DNA from: Pseudofrankia sp. DC12
GTDB lineage: Bacteria > Actinomycetota > Actinomycetes > Frankiales > Frankiaceae
NCBI RefSeq assembly: GCF_000966285.1
Contig: NZ_KQ031391.1
Location: 2,070,640-2,134,639, forward strand
Length of the DNA: 64,000 nt
Direction: 5' to 3'
Shown: positions 33,338-46,717 of the stretch, piece after piece
Numbering within the stretch: the stretch's first letter is position 1
How the letters are laid out: each line of letters opens with the position of its first letter
Made by a program: the position numbers and the translations under genes
The notes under the pieces: model-generated
What the model was told of the DNA's origin: nothing
The model's database searches: none
What the model saw: the letters and a program-made list of their open reading frames with translations, nothing else

Positions 33338-36300
33338 GTACGCCGCCGAATCCAGTGCGTGTCCGTCGTCTCCGCCGGGTTGCCGACCGCGGGGGCGACC
33401 ACCGGCGGCGGCGCCGCGGTCGGTGGAGACGGATCCGCGGGCTCGCCTGGCGGGGCCGGCTCGGCCAGCTCGGCTTGCGGGGCACTGCCGCGCAGCGCGA
33501 GCGCGGCCACGACGGCCGCCAGGGCGATCGCCCCACAGGTCTGGACGAACGGGCCGAACGCACCTGCATGGGAGGTGGGAACGGCGTCCGGCCGCACCGC
33601 GACGCCCACGCCCGAGGCAATCATGAACAGCAGGGTGGTCCACCCGAGTGCCGGTGGGTAGCGCCGCCCGACCAGGACCAGGACCGGCACGGCGAGCGCG
33701 ACCGGTCCGGCGACGAGGAACACGGCGATCGTGCCGAGCAGGCCGCCGGCAAGCCAGCCGGGCACCCGCGCGAGGCGACCTACCACGGGCATCGTCCACG
33801 GGTTCAGGAACCGCGGGTAGTCGTCGGGCTCCACCGAGCGCCGCAGCCGCCACCGGCCGGGCAGCAGCGCCAGCGCGATGAGGAGCAGTGCCAGGAGACC
33901 ACCGACGAACAGCCGGGTCCGGTAGGAGTAGCCCGGCAGGTTCTCGATCACGATCGTGCCGCCGGAGCCGGCCGGCACGATCCACCCCTGCTGCCAGCCG
34001 TCCAGCCGCAGCGGGGTGAGCCGCTGCCCGCCCAGCGTCGCGGTCCACGACGCGTTGGCGTTCTCGTGGACCGCCAGCAGCGCCCTCGTGCCGGACCCGA
34101 TCTGGACCGTCCGGCGCTCGGACCCCCAGCTGGTGACCGTCGTCGAGCGCGCCTTGTCGGTGCTGATCTGGCCACCCGCGCCAACCAGGGTCAGCGACGA
34201 CATGAGCAGGCCCGTGCCGGCCTCGTCAATCTGAAGGTCGTGCTGCCCGGCCGACAGCGGGATCGTCCCGTCCGGGGTGCAGACCCCGATCCCCAGCGGT
34301 TTCGCGGCGGCGATGTCGGACTGCTGGCCCTCGACCCGCAGCTCGTAGCGGGTCCCGTCGACGATCACCGCCGGGCCCTTCCCGCAGGGCAGCTCGAACG
34401 CGGGCGCCGGGACGGCCGAACCGACCGTCAGCGACGGAACGCCCGTCGTGGTCCCCAGGACGGCGAAGGTCATCGGCCGCGGCACGTCGAACCGGCGGTG
34501 CAGGCTGAGCTCCTCCGAGCCGCCGAACGGCTCCGTGACGTCCACCGCCTCGCGGTCGAACGTGTACGCGACCTGCCCGACACCAGCCGTGAACAGGCCC
34601 GCGGTGTCCGACGGGGTCTGGACGTAGCGCTGGATGGCCACCCCGGGCAGCTTGAGCTCGCGGATGCCGGCGCCGTAGGTCGAGCCGGACTTCTGGGTGA
34701 CCTTCTCGAACGTGACCCGGAACGACGTGCTCGCCCCGGCGGGGACGGCCAATCGCTGCGTCGTCTCGTCCGAGCGCACCGTGGTGACGACCGAACCCGT
34801 ACTCGTCGTCACCCGCAGGGCCTGGACCGCCGGGCGCCAGGACCCCTCTTCCAGCAGCTGCACGTCGATGTACGGCACGGAGGTCGCCTTGGGGACGTCC
34901 ACCTCGATCCAGCCGCCGACGGAGCCCTTGGACGGGTCGGCGACGACGGACCAGGAGGTGAACGGCAGGCCGTCGACGGCCGCCGCGGGTGAGACGTCGG
35001 GTCTGGCGACCAGCTTCGACCCGTACGAGGAGGCCCTGACCTGCACCCCGTTCTCGTAGGCGGCGACGGTCTGGTGGCCGTCGGCCGGCTCGTCCAGCCA
35101 CTGGTGCGGCGGCCCGGTCTCCCCGGCCGCGTTCTCGTCCGGGCCGAGCAGGTAGGACGTCGCGTTGTGGATGACGCCGAAGTCGGTCTCGCGGCGGGTC
35201 AGGGTATCGGTCGTGACCATCGCCGTGGTGGGCCCGATGATGTCGCTGGCCGGTACGGGCGGGACCAGGCCGCCGGACGGCGTCGTGGCGTCGTCGGGTG
35301 CGCCCGGCAGGCCGGAGAGGTCGTTCGCGAGCACCACGGCGCGATCGGTGCCGAGGACCCCGTGCGCGGCCATCTGCACCGTGGCCTCGGAGCCGCCTGA
35401 CACCACCATGGTGGTGTCAGCCGGGTAGGCGGTGACCTGGGTGGCGCCGTTCGGAACGACCCAGACATCCAGCGCCGGGACCTTCTGGGTGGGCTTCGCC
35501 TTCCCCGCGATCAGCCGATCCCGGGCGCTCGGCCTGGCCGTCTTCATCGGCCCGAACGTGGCGGCGCGACGCAGGCCCGAGTTGGCCAGCGCACGGTAGA
35601 TCTCGCTCGTCGACGGCGGGTTGTCCCAGTCCTCGTCGGAGATGTCGTTGCGGATTAGCACCTGGCCGACGCCCGCGCGGGCGAGCGCGTCCGCGAGGCC
35701 GGAGGCCGACCCGAGCGCCAGCTCCTGCTCGATGCCGTCCATCCATCTGGTCATCCCGGCGTTCCCCAGCGGGATCAGCGAGCGGGCCGCCCAGGGGGTG
35801 CTGGCCAGAAAGGCCATCGGCTCGTCGAGCGGGCGCCCCCAGTCGTATTCCGCGAACGGCTTGGCGGGCAGGACCAGCGTGGTGCCACCGGCCGGGTTGC
35901 TCGCGAGCCAGTCCGCCGCCTGGTGCCAGTAGCCGGGCACCTCCTTGAACGTGCCGGCCTGGAACATCTGGCCTTCGAAGGCCGGCATGACGCCCGTTCC
36001 CACGGCGGCGAGGACGAGAACACCGGCGATGGCCGAGCGCGGGCGCAGCCGCGGCAACGAGTGCTCGAGCCTGGCCGGGCGGCGCAGCCGGCCGAGGGCC
36101 GCGGCCAGGCGGCGGCGCCAGGCTGGGACTTCGCCCGCCGCGTCGGCAGACCTCGCCTGGCCGTGTGTACCGCTGACGACGTGCAGGGCATGGGCGATCC
36201 CCAGCGCCAGCGGTACGTGGGCGACCGACTCGAACTTGTAGACGTTGCGCAGGAAGCCGAGCTGCCCCGAGAGCAGGTGGCGGACGCCGTCGGCCAGCGG

Positions 36301-37464
36301 GCTGCCCGGCTGGCCGGGGTAGGCGGCCGACACGGCGACGATGCCGGCGGCGAGGCTCACGATGAGGAAGCGGCGCGCGGGCAGGTCCCGGCGGGCCAGC
36401 CCCCAAAGTCCGATGGCGGTGGCCACGGCCGAGCCGACCACGGCGACCGGGTTCGTCACGTCCACCGAGGCGGCCGGCAGCCAGGGCGCCGGCACGCGCA
36501 GGTAGGCCAGCCAGTCCGTGGTACCGCGCAGCGCCTCCGCGACCGACGTCGGGGAGGTCGTGGTCGCCGCGGTCTCGGTGAACGGCAGGAAGTTCAGCCC
36601 GTAACGGCTCTGCGTCATCAGCGCGAGCAGCCACCAGGCGGTCGCCAGGAACACGGCGAGCACCCACCACGCCCGCAGTGCCCAGGCGCGCCGCGACCCG
36701 CCGGCGAACACGAGCAGCACCGCCGGGCAGACCAGGACGCACAGCGTGACGGACGCGTTGACACCGCCGGTGCACACGATCGCCAGACCCGACAGCGCCG
36801 CCGCCCGGCGCGGTGACAGCCGGCGGGCCGCGGCGGCCGAAGCGTCCGGGCCGGTTCCGGCCGCTGTACCGGTGTCGATGCCGCCGGCGCCGTCCGGGCG
36901 CAACGCGAGCACGAGCGGCAGCGTGATCCAGGGCAGCATCGCCGCGCCGGTCAACGCGACCGACGAGGCGCCGATCTTCCCGATGAACATGGGCGAGAGG
37001 CCGTACCCGACGCCCGCGACCACCCTGGTCCACGGCCGCCCGATCCGCAGCGCGTCGGCGAGCCGGACCAGGCCCCAGGCCGCCACCGTGAGGATCAGCG
37101 CCATCCACAGCCGCTGGGTGATCCAGGCGGGGACGCCCATGACCTTCCCGAGCAGGAAGAACGGCCCCATCGGGAACAGGTAGCCGATGTACTGGTTCGG
37201 CAGGAAGCCGAAGTCGGCCGACGAGTTCCACAGGTGGGTCGCCCACTCCATGAACCGCAGCGGGTCCAGTGGCACGTTCATCTTGGTGTCGGCCACCAGG
37301 CGCCCCGGCGCCTGCAGCAGGAACAGCGTGACCATGCCTGCCGCGATGACCGCGAGTGGCCACCGCGGCGTCCTCGCGGCTGGCGGTCCGCCGTCGGCGC
37401 CCTCGGGCGAGGCGATCGCCGGCTGCGCGGTCATCGGTACGTCTCTCGGGACCCGTTCGACCAT
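33334..37464 (-). CDS. aftD: AftD-type alpha-(1->3)-arabinofuranosyltransferase
   Basis: A very large (about 1,376 residues) membrane glycosyltransferase. The first membrane helix LAVIAAGMVTLFLLQAPG is followed by the GT-C acidic site LVADTKMNVPLDPLRFM, and ten or so further helices run to about residue 480. A long extracytoplasmic region of beta-rich carbohydrate-binding modules follows, with SWSVVADPSKGSVGGWIEVD and related sequence, and two or three more helices lie near the C-terminus. Length and layout match mycobacterial AftD (about 1,400 residues), which branches arabinan with decaprenyl-phosphoarabinose. The start is uncertain: ATG 37464 is given; TTG 37620 (gagg 8 bases upstream) and ATG 37434 are alternatives. 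The downstream lipoprotein overlaps by four bases. Confidence 0.88.
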   Translation of the reverse strand: MVERVPRDVPMTAQPAIASPEGADGGPPAARTPRWPLAVIAAGMVTLFLLQAPGRLVADTKMNVPLDPLRFMEWATHLWNSSADFGFLPNQYIGYLFPMGPFFLLGKVMGVPAWITQRLWMALILTVAAWGLVRLADALRIGRPWTRVVAGVGYGLSPMFIGKIGASSVALTGAAMLPWITLPLVLALRPDGAGGIDTGTAAGTGPDASAAAARRLSPRRAAALSGLAIVCTGGVNASVTLCVLVCPAVLLVFAGGSRRAWALRAWWVLAVFLATAWWLLALMTQSRYGLNFLPFTETAATTTSPTSVAEALRGTTDWLAYLRVPAPWLPAASVDVTNPVAVVGSAVATAIGLWGLARRDLPARRFLIVSLAAGIVAVSAAYPGQPGSPLADGVRHLLSGQLGFLRNVYKFESVAHVPLALGIAHALHVVSGTHGQARSADAAGEVPAWRRRLAAALGRLRRPARLEHSLPRLRPRSAIAGVLVLAAVGTGVMPAFEGQMFQAGTFKEVPGYWHQAADWLASNPAGGTTLVLPAKPFAEYDWGRPLDEPMAFLASTPWAARSLIPLGNAGMTRWMDGIEQELALGSASGLADALARAGVGQVLIRNDISDEDWDNPPSTSEIYRALANSGLRRAATFGPMKTARPSARDRLIAGKAKPTQKVPALDVWVVPNGATQVTAYPADTTMVVSGGSEATVQMAAHGVLGTDRAVVLANDLSGLPGAPDDATTPSGGLVPPVPASDIIGPTTAMVTTDTLTRRETDFGVIHNATSYLLGPDENAAGETGPPHQWLDEPADGHQTVAAYENGVQVRASSYGSKLVARPDVSPAAAVDGLPFTSWSVVADPSKGSVGGWIEVDVPKATSVPYIDVQLLEEGSWRPAVQALRVTTSTGSVVTTVRSDETTQRLAVPAGASTSFRVTFEKVTQKSGSTYGAGIRELKLPGVAIQRYVQTPSDTAGLFTAGVGQVAYTFDREAVDVTEPFGGSEELSLHRRFDVPRPMTFAVLGTTTGVPSLTVGSAVPAPAFELPCGKGPAVIVDGTRYELRVEGQQSDIAAAKPLGIGVCTPDGTIPLSAGQHDLQIDEAGTGLLMSSLTLVGAGGQISTDKARSTTVTSWGSERRTVQIGSGTRALLAVHENANASWTATLGGQRLTPLRLDGWQQGWIVPAGSGGTIVIENLPGYSYRTRLFVGGLLALLLIALALLPGRWRLRRSVEPDDYPRFLNPWTMPVVGRLARVPGWLAGGLLGTIAVFLVAGPVALAVPVLVLVGRRYPPALGWTTLLFMIASGVGVAVRPDAVPTSHAGAFGPFVQTCGAIALAAVVAALALRGSAPQAELAEPAPPGEPADPSPPTAAPPPVVAPAVGNPAETTDTHWIRRRT

Positions 37465-37743
37465 GACGTCGCCGGCGGGGAGGTCGTCCTGCCCGGCCAG
37501 AGACGGTGCGGCGCTCGACGGTTCGGTCGGTCGGTTCAGGATCGCAGCACTCCGTAGATCTCGTTCGCCCTTCCGGGCGTTCCGGGGGCTCTTTGGGGGG
37601 ATGCGCCCTGGTGTCGCCAACCTTCATACCTCGCGCGCCCAGCACTGGACCGATCGGGGAGGCCGGCGCGGGCGCTCGTGGGGAGCGGGTTGAGCCAACC
37701 CACCCGCAGCCGTGCCGTTCCCCTCGCCGTGCGTCCGCCGAGG

Positions 37744-41367
<3,624 letters not shown>

Positions 41368-41647
41368 GCGCGCCACGCCTCCCGAACCGCGCTGGCCCTA
41401 CGGCGGCGCCATCGCCACCCGGGCGGCGCTCATTCTCCCGCCTCCTCGATCAGCCGGCGGCGGCGCCCCCGGCCCGGGCCACCTCCGGACGACACCACCC
41501 GGCTGGCTGCGCCCACGCCGGCCACGGCCGGCCCAAGCCGTCCCTCCGGGGGCACGCCGGACGGCCGCCCAGCCAGCCGAGCCCGGGCAGCCGGCGGGCA
41601 CGACGGCGACGTGGAGGATGATTCGGGGATCCAGGCGGGAGGGGTGG

Positions 41648-44600
41648 ATGGAGACGGCGGCGGCGCAGCGGGAACGTTTCGCGATGCTTACCAACCGGTG
41701 TCACCGGATGGTGCGATTCCTGCACGAGGTGGCGCTCTCCCAGGCCGACCAGGTGACGCGGGTCGAGGACAACCCGCTGGCGCTGTGGCTGGCCGAGCTG
41801 CCCGGCGGCCTGTCGCTGTTCGAGCACGCGACCGCCGGCGAGGTCGTGCTGGAGGCTCCGGCCGCGGCCGTGCTGCCCTCGCCGCCTCCGCTGCCGGACG
41901 CGCTGGCCGGCTGGGTCGTGCTGCCCGAGCCGGGCGACCTCCCGTCGGACTCGCCGCCGCTGCGCGAGACCAGCCTGCGGGCCCCTGACCAGCTTCGTTG
42001 GTCCGGCGGGGAGCCCGGCGGCTGGCCGGACGGGGTCTGGCCCGACGCCATCCCGCTGCGCCCGGGCGGCCAGCCGGTCACGGACGGGTTCGCCGAGCCG
42101 GTCCGCCTGGTCGACCGCCCGGAGGTGCCGGCGGCCTACCAGGACTGGCTGCCGACCTGGCAGATCTGGGCCAGCCGGGCCCGGGCCGACGCGGACCGGC
42201 GCACCCTGCACGGCACGCTGCACAGCGTCGCCGGCCGGCTCGCCCAGGAGGGCGACGGGCTGGAGCTGGTGCTCGCCACCGGGCTGCTGTCCTGGCGGGC
42301 CCCCGATGGCCGGACGCTGCGGCGCCACCTGCTGACCACCCGGCTGGCCGTCGAGATCGACCCGGTGAGCTCGGCGATCCGGCTGCGGGTCCCAGCCGGG
42401 GTCGCGACGAGGCTGGAGGACGGCCCGCTGCTCGACGGCCTCGCCGTCTTCCACGAGGAGCGCACAAACGCGCTGCACGAGCGGCTGCGGGCCCGCCCGG
42501 CGGCGCCGCTCGGCGCGGACGACGAACGGCTGCTGCGGGACTGGCTGGCGGTCGCGCTCGACGTCGGCCACGACGGCTATCACCCGTCGTGGCAGCCGTC
42601 CGGCCCGCCGACCGACCGGCCCCGCATCGACCTCGCCCCGGCGATCGTGCTCCGTGCCCGCGGCCAGGCGGCGCTGCTGACGTACTACGAGCAGATGCTC
42701 GACGCGCTGCGCGGCGACGGCCGCCCGCCGCTGGGCCTCGTCCAGCTGGTGGAGACGCTGGAGGCCGACGAGCGGCTGGCGTGGCTGGCCGCCGAGGGCG
42801 CCGCCAGCCCGGGCCGGCTGTCGGACGACCCGTTGTTCCCGCTGCCGGCGAACCCCGAGCAGGCGCACGTCGTGGCCCGGCTGCGGCACGACAGCGGCGT
42901 CGTCGTCGAGGGGCCGCCGGGCACCGGGAAGACCCACACCATCGCCAACCTGGTCTCGGCGCTGCTCGCCGAGGGCCAGCGCGTCCTGGTGACCAGCCAG
43001 AAGGCGCAGGCGCTGCGCGTGCTGCGCGACAAGCTGCCCGAGTCGCTGCGGCGCCTGTGCGTGTCGCTCACCGACGCCGAGGGGCTCGGCACGGACGAGC
43101 TCACGGTCAGCGTCAGCGCGCTGGCGGCCGAGAAGGCGGCCTACGACCCCGCCGGCCAGGCCCGCCGCATCGACACCGCCCGGGCCCGCCGGGACGCCGC
43201 CGTGGCCCGCCGCGACGAGCTTGCCGCGGCCATCCAGCTGCAGCGGGCCGCCGAGGCCATCGGCCATCCCGCGAGCGAGGTCGCCCCCGGCTGGTCGGGC
43301 ACCCGCGGCGCGATCGCCGCCAGGGTCCGCCGCGAGCAGGACGACCACGGCTGGCTTCCGAGCCCCGTTCCCCGTGGGGACGCGCGGCTGCGGGCAGGCG
43401 GCGCCCCGGGCGAGGCTCGGCCGAACGGCCGGGACGCCGGCGCCGGGGAGGTCCCGCCGGACGCCCCGCCCGCGCCGCCGCTGAGCGCGGCCGAGGCCAC
43501 CGAGCTGTGGACGCTGCTGCGGACCGCCGACAGCTCCTTCCCCGATCCCGGTACCACGCCCGAGCCCGGTGATCTGACCGGCGACGACCTCGGCCTCGGC
43601 CCGATGTCCCTGCCCTCCGTCGAGGCGATCGAACGGCTGGTGGACAGGGAGCGGGCCACGGCGGCGGAGGCCGCCGCGGCCACCCGTTCCGCCACCGGGT
43701 CGGCGGTCCGCGCGGTCGCCGCCGCGCTCGGCGTCCTCGACACGGCGGGCCTGGACCGGCTCACCGCCGCGGTCGGCACCGTCACCCGCACGCTGGAGGG
43801 AGCGCGACGGACCGCCCGGCACGCCCCCTGGCTGCCGCGCGCGCTCGACGCGGCCCTCGTCGGCCGCGACGCCGCCGTCTGGACGAAGGTCACGTCGGCC
43901 GGGTCAGCCCTCGACGCGGCGACCGAGGCGCTCGCCACGCTCGGGCTGCGGGCCGTCAGCCTGCCGGCCGACGTGACCGCCGCCGCGGCCGCCGGGGTGG
44001 TTCCCGCCGACCCCACCGCCACGCCCGCCGCGAGGCTGCTCGCCACCGGCGAGGCCCTGCGGGGCCATCTGGACGAGGGCGGCAACCTGCGCCGGATGTT
44101 CCGGTCCCGGGCACAGAAGGACGCGGCGGACCTGCTCGAGGGAACGACGGTCGACGGCCTCGCACCGACCACAGCCGAGCTGCTCGACCTGGTGCTCGCC
44201 AGGCTGCGGGCCGAGGTCGCGATCGACGCCGCGGCCAGGGCCTGGGCGCTTGCCGGTGTCATGGTCGGCTTCGAGCCGAGGGGCGCAGTCGACGAGCCGG
44301 CCGGGGACGCCGCGGCGCCCGAGGCCCGGCTGGCGCGGCTCATCGAGGCGCAGGACGCGCTCGGCGCGATCGTCGCCGTGGTCACGGCGCGCGATCGGGC
44401 CCGTTCCCTGCTCGCGGCGCTGGAGGCCGAGACGACCCCCAGCTCGGCCCGATCTGAGGCCGACAGGCTCGCGGTCGGCTCCGGCCTGGTCGACCTCAGC
44501 TCGACGGACGCGCTGCACGATCTGGTCGACGCGGCCGCGATCGCCCGGCTGCGCCTCGCCGCCGCCCAGGCTCAGGCTGACCTCGACCAGCTGCGCGCAG

Positions 44601-46717
44601 AGGTGCTGAGTGCCGCCGAGCGGCCCGGCTTCCCGGCCGAGCTGCGCCAGGTCGCGGCCAGCCTCGCGACCCGCGACCCGGCCGCCTACGGCGCCGCGCG
44701 CCACCGGCTGCTCGACGCGGCCGCCGCCCGCCGGGCCTCCACGCGGCGGGCGGACCTGCTGAGCCGCCTGACGGCCGCGCACCCGGCGCTCGCGGAGCTG
44801 CTGGTCGCCGAGGCCGGCGGTCCCGACCCGGCGACGTCCGCGAGCGATGCCGACTGGCGGCGCCGGCTCGCGCGTTTCGAGGCGGCCTGGTCGTGGGGCC
44901 TGGCCGCCGGCTGGCTCGCCGACGCGGGCGCCGCCGGGCCCGGCCGTACCGGTGACGCACCCGATTTCGACGCCCAGCTCGACGCCGCCGAGGACGCCGT
45001 GGCCGCCGCGACGGCCCAGCTCGCCGGCGCCAAGGCGTGGCAGCACTGCCTGGAACGCATGGGCACCCGGGAGTCGGCCGCGCTGCGCGCCTACGCCGAC
45101 GCCGTCGGGGCCGGCAGCCGGTCCGGGCGGCACGCCGAGCGCTACCGCCAGGCCGCACGGGAGGCCATGGCCGTCGCCCAGACGGCCGTGCCCGCCTGGG
45201 TGATGCCGATCGGCGCGGTCCTGTCCACCATCCCCGCGGTGCGCGACAGCTTCGACGTCGTGATCGTCGACGAGGGCAGCCAGGCCGGACTGGACAGCCT
45301 GTTCCTGCTGTGGCTCGCCCCACGGGTGATCATCGTGGGTGATGACCGGCAGTGCACCCCGCCGGTCACCCTGGGCCGCGGGGCAGTCGTCGCGGATTCG
45401 AGCGGCAGCGGTCCCGAGCGGACAGCCGAGGCCGGCGCGCTGGCCGCGCCGGACGCCTGGGCACCCGACGACGCCGACGAGCTGGACCCGGTCTTCCGCC
45501 GGCTGGACGCACTGCTGCCCGACCTGCCCGCCTGGCTACGGGTCTCGTTCACCCCGCGCTCCAGCCTGTTCAGCCTGCTGCGGACCCGGTTCGGCGAGGT
45601 CATCCGGCTGCGCGAGCACTTCCGCTGCATGCCGGAGATCATCGAGTGGTCGTCGGCGATGTTCTACCGGGACGCGCCACTGGTGCCGCTGCGCCAGTTC
45701 GGCGCCGACCGCCTGCCGCCGCTGCGGTCCCGGCACGTCCCGCACGGCTACACCACGGGTGCGGGCGCCGGGCTGCGCAACCCGGCGGAGGCCGAGGCGC
45801 TGGTCGCGCACCTGCTGGAGTGCGCGGCCGACCCGCGCTACGACGGCGCCTCCTTCGGCGTCGTCGTCCTGCAGGGCACCGGCCAGGCCGAGCTGGTCCG
45901 CGCCCTGTTGGCGGCCCGGCTGCCGGCCGCCGAGCAGCTGCGCCGCAGGCTCCGGGTCGGCACCCCGCCGGACTTCCAGGGCGACGAGCGGGACGTCGTG
46001 TTCCTGTCGATGGTCGTCGCGCCGGGCGCGCCGGCCATCGCGCTGACCCGCCAGGAGTACCAGCGGCGGTTCAACGTCGCCGCCTCGCGCGCCCGCGACC
46101 AGGTCTGGCTGTTCCATTCCGCCGGCCTCGAGGACCTGGACCCCGGCGACCTGCGGCACAGCTACCTGTCCTACGTACTGGCGCACAGCCACGCTGACGA
46201 GAACGAGGCAGAGGAGCCGCCGCGGCTCGACCAGGTCGCCCCGGACATCCCGCATCCCCGGTTCGACTCGCTGTTCGAGCAGCGGGTGTTCCGGGAGCTC
46301 ACGAGCGCCGGCTACCGGGTGGCCCCGCAGGTCGAGGTCAACGGCCGGCGGATCGACCTGGTGGTCGCCGGCGGCCGCGCCCGGCTGGCCGTCGAGTGCG
46401 ACGGGGACGCGGTCGAGACGACGGCGCGGGTCGCGCACGACTTCGCCCGGGAACGCCAGCTGCGCCGGGCCGGCTGGCCGTTCTGGCGGGTCCGCCAGTC
46501 CGACTTCGAGACCGACCCAGCCGCCGCCCTGGCCAGCCTGTGGCCCCGCCTCGCCGCCGCCGGCATCACACCGGTGGACAAGTCCGCGCCGGCCCGCGAG
46601 GACGGCACGACCGCCGCCGGCTCGGGCGCGAGCAGCCCGGTCGCCACCGCCCCGACGGCCGGCTGGCGGCCCATCGCGCTGTCCGACCAGGACGGGCTCG
46701 ACGACGACCTCGACTAG
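41648..46717 (+). CDS. Giant SF1 helicase with C-terminal PD-(D/E)XK-type nuclease
   Basis: A 1,689-residue protein. The first 400 residues have no domain I can name. Motif I is EGPPGTGKTHTIANLV near 421. About 700 residues of Ala/Arg-rich, partly coiled-coil sequence are inserted before motif II, VIVDEGSQAGL (about 1,204; DEGS rather than the usual DEAS). Then come IVGDDRQCTPP (III), REHFRCMPEII (IV) and FNVAASRARDQVWLF (VI). The last 150 residues read FDSLFEQRVFRELTSAGYRV, RRIDLVVAGG and RLAVECDGD, the E...D...ExD layout of the MTES_1575/Vsr-like endonucleases. The ATG at 41648 follows gggagg. Such helicase-nuclease fusions are often anti-phage or anti-plasmid factors; that role is inferred here. 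Confidence 0.85.
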   Translation: METAAAQRERFAMLTNRCHRMVRFLHEVALSQADQVTRVEDNPLALWLAELPGGLSLFEHATAGEVVLEAPAAAVLPSPPPLPDALAGWVVLPEPGDLPSDSPPLRETSLRAPDQLRWSGGEPGGWPDGVWPDAIPLRPGGQPVTDGFAEPVRLVDRPEVPAAYQDWLPTWQIWASRARADADRRTLHGTLHSVAGRLAQEGDGLELVLATGLLSWRAPDGRTLRRHLLTTRLAVEIDPVSSAIRLRVPAGVATRLEDGPLLDGLAVFHEERTNALHERLRARPAAPLGADDERLLRDWLAVALDVGHDGYHPSWQPSGPPTDRPRIDLAPAIVLRARGQAALLTYYEQMLDALRGDGRPPLGLVQLVETLEADERLAWLAAEGAASPGRLSDDPLFPLPANPEQAHVVARLRHDSGVVVEGPPGTGKTHTIANLVSALLAEGQRVLVTSQKAQALRVLRDKLPESLRRLCVSLTDAEGLGTDELTVSVSALAAEKAAYDPAGQARRIDTARARRDAAVARRDELAAAIQLQRAAEAIGHPASEVAPGWSGTRGAIAARVRREQDDHGWLPSPVPRGDARLRAGGAPGEARPNGRDAGAGEVPPDAPPAPPLSAAEATELWTLLRTADSSFPDPGTTPEPGDLTGDDLGLGPMSLPSVEAIERLVDRERATAAEAAAATRSATGSAVRAVAAALGVLDTAGLDRLTAAVGTVTRTLEGARRTARHAPWLPRALDAALVGRDAAVWTKVTSAGSALDAATEALATLGLRAVSLPADVTAAAAAGVVPADPTATPAARLLATGEALRGHLDEGGNLRRMFRSRAQKDAADLLEGTTVDGLAPTTAELLDLVLARLRAEVAIDAAARAWALAGVMVGFEPRGAVDEPAGDAAAPEARLARLIEAQDALGAIVAVVTARDRARSLLAALEAETTPSSARSEADRLAVGSGLVDLSSTDALHDLVDAAAIARLRLAAAQAQADLDQLRAEVLSAAERPGFPAELRQVAASLATRDPAAYGAARHRLLDAAAARRASTRRADLLSRLTAAHPALAELLVAEAGGPDPATSASDADWRRRLARFEAAWSWGLAAGWLADAGAAGPGRTGDAPDFDAQLDAAEDAVAAATAQLAGAKAWQHCLERMGTRESAALRAYADAVGAGSRSGRHAERYRQAAREAMAVAQTAVPAWVMPIGAVLSTIPAVRDSFDVVIVDEGSQAGLDSLFLLWLAPRVIIVGDDRQCTPPVTLGRGAVVADSSGSGPERTAEAGALAAPDAWAPDDADELDPVFRRLDALLPDLPAWLRVSFTPRSSLFSLLRTRFGEVIRLREHFRCMPEIIEWSSAMFYRDAPLVPLRQFGADRLPPLRSRHVPHGYTTGAGAGLRNPAEAEALVAHLLECAADPRYDGASFGVVVLQGTGQAELVRALLAARLPAAEQLRRRLRVGTPPDFQGDERDVVFLSMVVAPGAPAIALTRQEYQRRFNVAASRARDQVWLFHSAGLEDLDPGDLRHSYLSYVLAHSHADENEAEEPPRLDQVAPDIPHPRFDSLFEQRVFRELTSAGYRVAPQVEVNGRRIDLVVAGGRARLAVECDGDAVETTARVAHDFARERQLRRAGWPFWRVRQSDFETDPAAALASLWPRLAAAGITPVDKSAPAREDGTTAAGSGASSPVATAPTAGWRPIALSDQDGLDDDLD

